Below the pieces are notes generated by a model. It made no database searches, was not told where the DNA came from, and was given only the letters and a program-made list of their open reading frames with translations. Source: Bacillota bacterium (GTDB taxonomy: Bacteria; Bacillota; Clostridia; Christensenellales; UMGS416). Taken from it: a stretch of DNA of 64,000 nucleotides. Below, in pieces: positions 63,038 through 64,000 of the stretch (its first letter is position 1; every line of letters begins with the position of its first letter). Both the position numbers and the translations under genes were made by a program. Location of the stretch: NCBI GenBank assembly GCA_023410875.1, contig JAEYPH010000022.1:1-64000 (forward strand). The letters run 5' to 3'.

Positions 63038-63146
63038 CTTCGTCCCTCCGAAATCCGAGAAAAGATGCTAAACCTTGCGTTCGGCCGGCGACGGTTATCG
63101 GCGGCCGAACAACGAAGTCACCGATAGGAACGAGCAGGGGGTGGAA

Positions 63147-63173
63147 TCGGCGGGGGATAAGATCCCCCGCCGA
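63147..63173 (-). terminator. Terminator after tsf
   Basis: A perfect 11-bp GC stem (63147-63157 with 63163-63173) lies seven bases after the tsf stop. No T run follows, so some readthrough to pyrH is possible. Confidence 0.65.
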
Positions 63174-63180
63174 ATTAGCA

Positions 63181-63831
63181 TTATTGACCCATCTGCTTGG
63201 CGACTTCGTCGGCGAAGTTTTCCTGCTTCTTCTCCAGGCCCTCGCCCATCTCGTAGCGCACAAAGCGGCGGATGGAGACCTTCTCGCCGATGCGGGCCAC
63301 CAGCTCGTTGACGACGTCCTTGACGGCCTTGTCCTGATCCTTGATGAAGGGCTGCTCCATGATGCAGACTTCCTTGTAGAACTTCTGGATGCGGCCTTCG
63401 ACCATCTTGTCCACGATCTTCTCGGGCTTGCCCTCACCCAGCGCCTGGGCGCGCAGAATCTCGCGCTCATGGGCGAGCTCAGCCTGGTCCACTTCTTCGG
63501 GCACGATGTACTTGGGCTTGCTGGCGGCCACCTGCATGGCCATGTCCTTCACGAAAGTGCGGAATTCGTCTGTGCTGGCCACGAAGTCGGTCTCGCAGTT
63601 GACTTCGATGAGCACGCCGATCTTGCCGCCCATGTGGATATAGCTCTCCACGATGCCCTCGGCGGCGATGCGGCCAGCCTTCTTGGCGGCGGCGGCCAGG
63701 CCGCGCTCGCGCAGAATGTCGGCGGCCTTGTCCATGTCGCCGTCGGCGTCGGTCAGAGCGCGCTTGCAGTCCATCATGCCCGCGCCGGTTCTCTCGCGCA
63801 GTTCTTTTACATCCTGAGGTGAAATTGCCAT
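63181..63831 (-). CDS. tsf: Elongation factor Ts, short form
   Basis: The 216-residue protein exchanges GDP on EF-Tu. The N-terminal UBA-like module RTGAGMMDCKRALTDADGDM and the core TDFVASTDEF are intact, and the C-terminal segment VSIRRFVRYEMGEGLEKKQE ends the protein. It is shorter than the Bacillus protein (about 290 residues) and resembles the compact forms with one core subdomain. GGAGGAACC precedes the ATG. Confidence 0.95.
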   Translation of the reverse strand: MAISPQDVKELRERTGAGMMDCKRALTDADGDMDKAADILRERGLAAAAKKAGRIAAEGIVESYIHMGGKIGVLIEVNCETDFVASTDEFRTFVKDMAMQVAASKPKYIVPEEVDQAELAHEREILRAQALGEGKPEKIVDKMVEGRIQKFYKEVCIMEQPFIKDQDKAVKDVVNELVARIGEKVSIRRFVRYEMGEGLEKKQENFADEVAKQMGQ

Positions 63832-63880
63832 GTTGGTTCCTCCGTCCTGTATTAAGGTTTGCTTGGTATTCTCTTCTGAA

Positions 63881-63904
63881 AAGGGGGAAGTTTCCTTCCC
63901 CCTT
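63881..63904 (-). terminator. Hairpin between rpsB and tsf
   Basis: A perfect 9-bp stem (63881-63889 with 63896-63904) lies between the two genes. On the minus strand TTTTC follows, so it may reduce transcription into tsf. Confidence 0.65.
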
Positions 63905-63937
63905 GTGTCTGCGTCGTTATTTACAAACGGGGGCCGT

Positions 63938-64000
63938 TTACTCGGCGGCAGCTTCGGCTTCCTCTTCGGCGGCTTCCTTCTCGGCCACAAGGGCTTCCTC
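63938..64000 (-). CDS. rpsB: 30S ribosomal protein S2, C-terminal end (partial)
   Basis: The last 20 codons and a TAA stop are visible. They encode an acidic Glu/Ala tail (EEALVAEKEAAEEEAEAAAE), as in the extended C-terminus of many Clostridia S2 proteins. The rpsB-tsf order is nearly universal. The gene continues beyond the window, so identity rests on position and the tail. Confidence 0.75.
   Translation of the reverse strand, partial: EEALVAEKEAAEEEAEAAAE

Overview
The window reads as chromosomal core DNA of a GC-rich, spore-forming Clostridia-type member of the Bacillota. Evidence: a Gram-positive PolC replicase, the sporulation genes yqfC and yqfD in their usual cluster, the dnaG-rpoD pair followed by trmK/nif3/zinc-ribbon genes, a SigI/RsgI pair, ECF folate transporter FolT, strong Shine-Dalgarno sites and frequent TTG starts. 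I could not place it to genus. I found no phage, insertion sequence, CRISPR array, rRNA or tRNA.

Layout. 0.2-10.4 kb (all minus strand): a UDP-sugar pyrophosphorylase, then zinc-ribbon protein, Nif3, a DUF5317-TrmK fusion, a membrane HD-GYP phosphodiesterase, a 26-residue membrane peptide, a conserved hypothetical, rpoD and dnaG. 10.4-10.8 kb is a dispersed-repeat island. 10.8-15.5 kb: ppdK with a long leader, a secreted protein, and an ECF sigma/anti-sigma pair. 15.7-23.1 kb: yqfC-yqfD-phoH-pgpH-ybeY-cdd-era-recO, without the usual dgkA. 23.3-26.0 kb: a GGDEF/HD-GYP protein and a DUF975 membrane protein.

26.3-31.5 kb is the main plus-strand block: a GH3 glycosidase followed by sigI and rsgI. 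RsgI carries three copies of an unrecognised FN3-like domain outside the cell, and sigI has a promoter resembling those of the SigI family. 31.5-46 kb is mixed: AraC regulator, engB, lon, an LCP cell-wall transferase, Fe-alcohol dehydrogenase, folT, CapA-like and other proline/threonine-linker surface proteins, DUF378, an SDR, a kinase-like protein and a flavin reductase. 46.7-51.4 kb: transketolase, a phosphohexomutase, nitroreductase and DUF2461 in one operon. 51.5-64 kb: polC, then the envelope/isoprenoid/translation operon frr-PASTA-uppS-cdsA-dxr-rseP-ispG, a GNAT gene, pyrH, tsf and the 3' end of rpsB.

How the parts fit: most genes serve replication, transcription, translation and envelope building. 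The accessory interest lies in signalling: two c-di-GMP turnover proteins, a c-di-AMP phosphodiesterase, an ECF sigma/anti-sigma pair and a SigI/RsgI pair probably coupled to polysaccharide sensing. Several small repeat families sit in the gaps, including a hairpin that supplies the last codons, stop codon and probable terminator of two unrelated genes.
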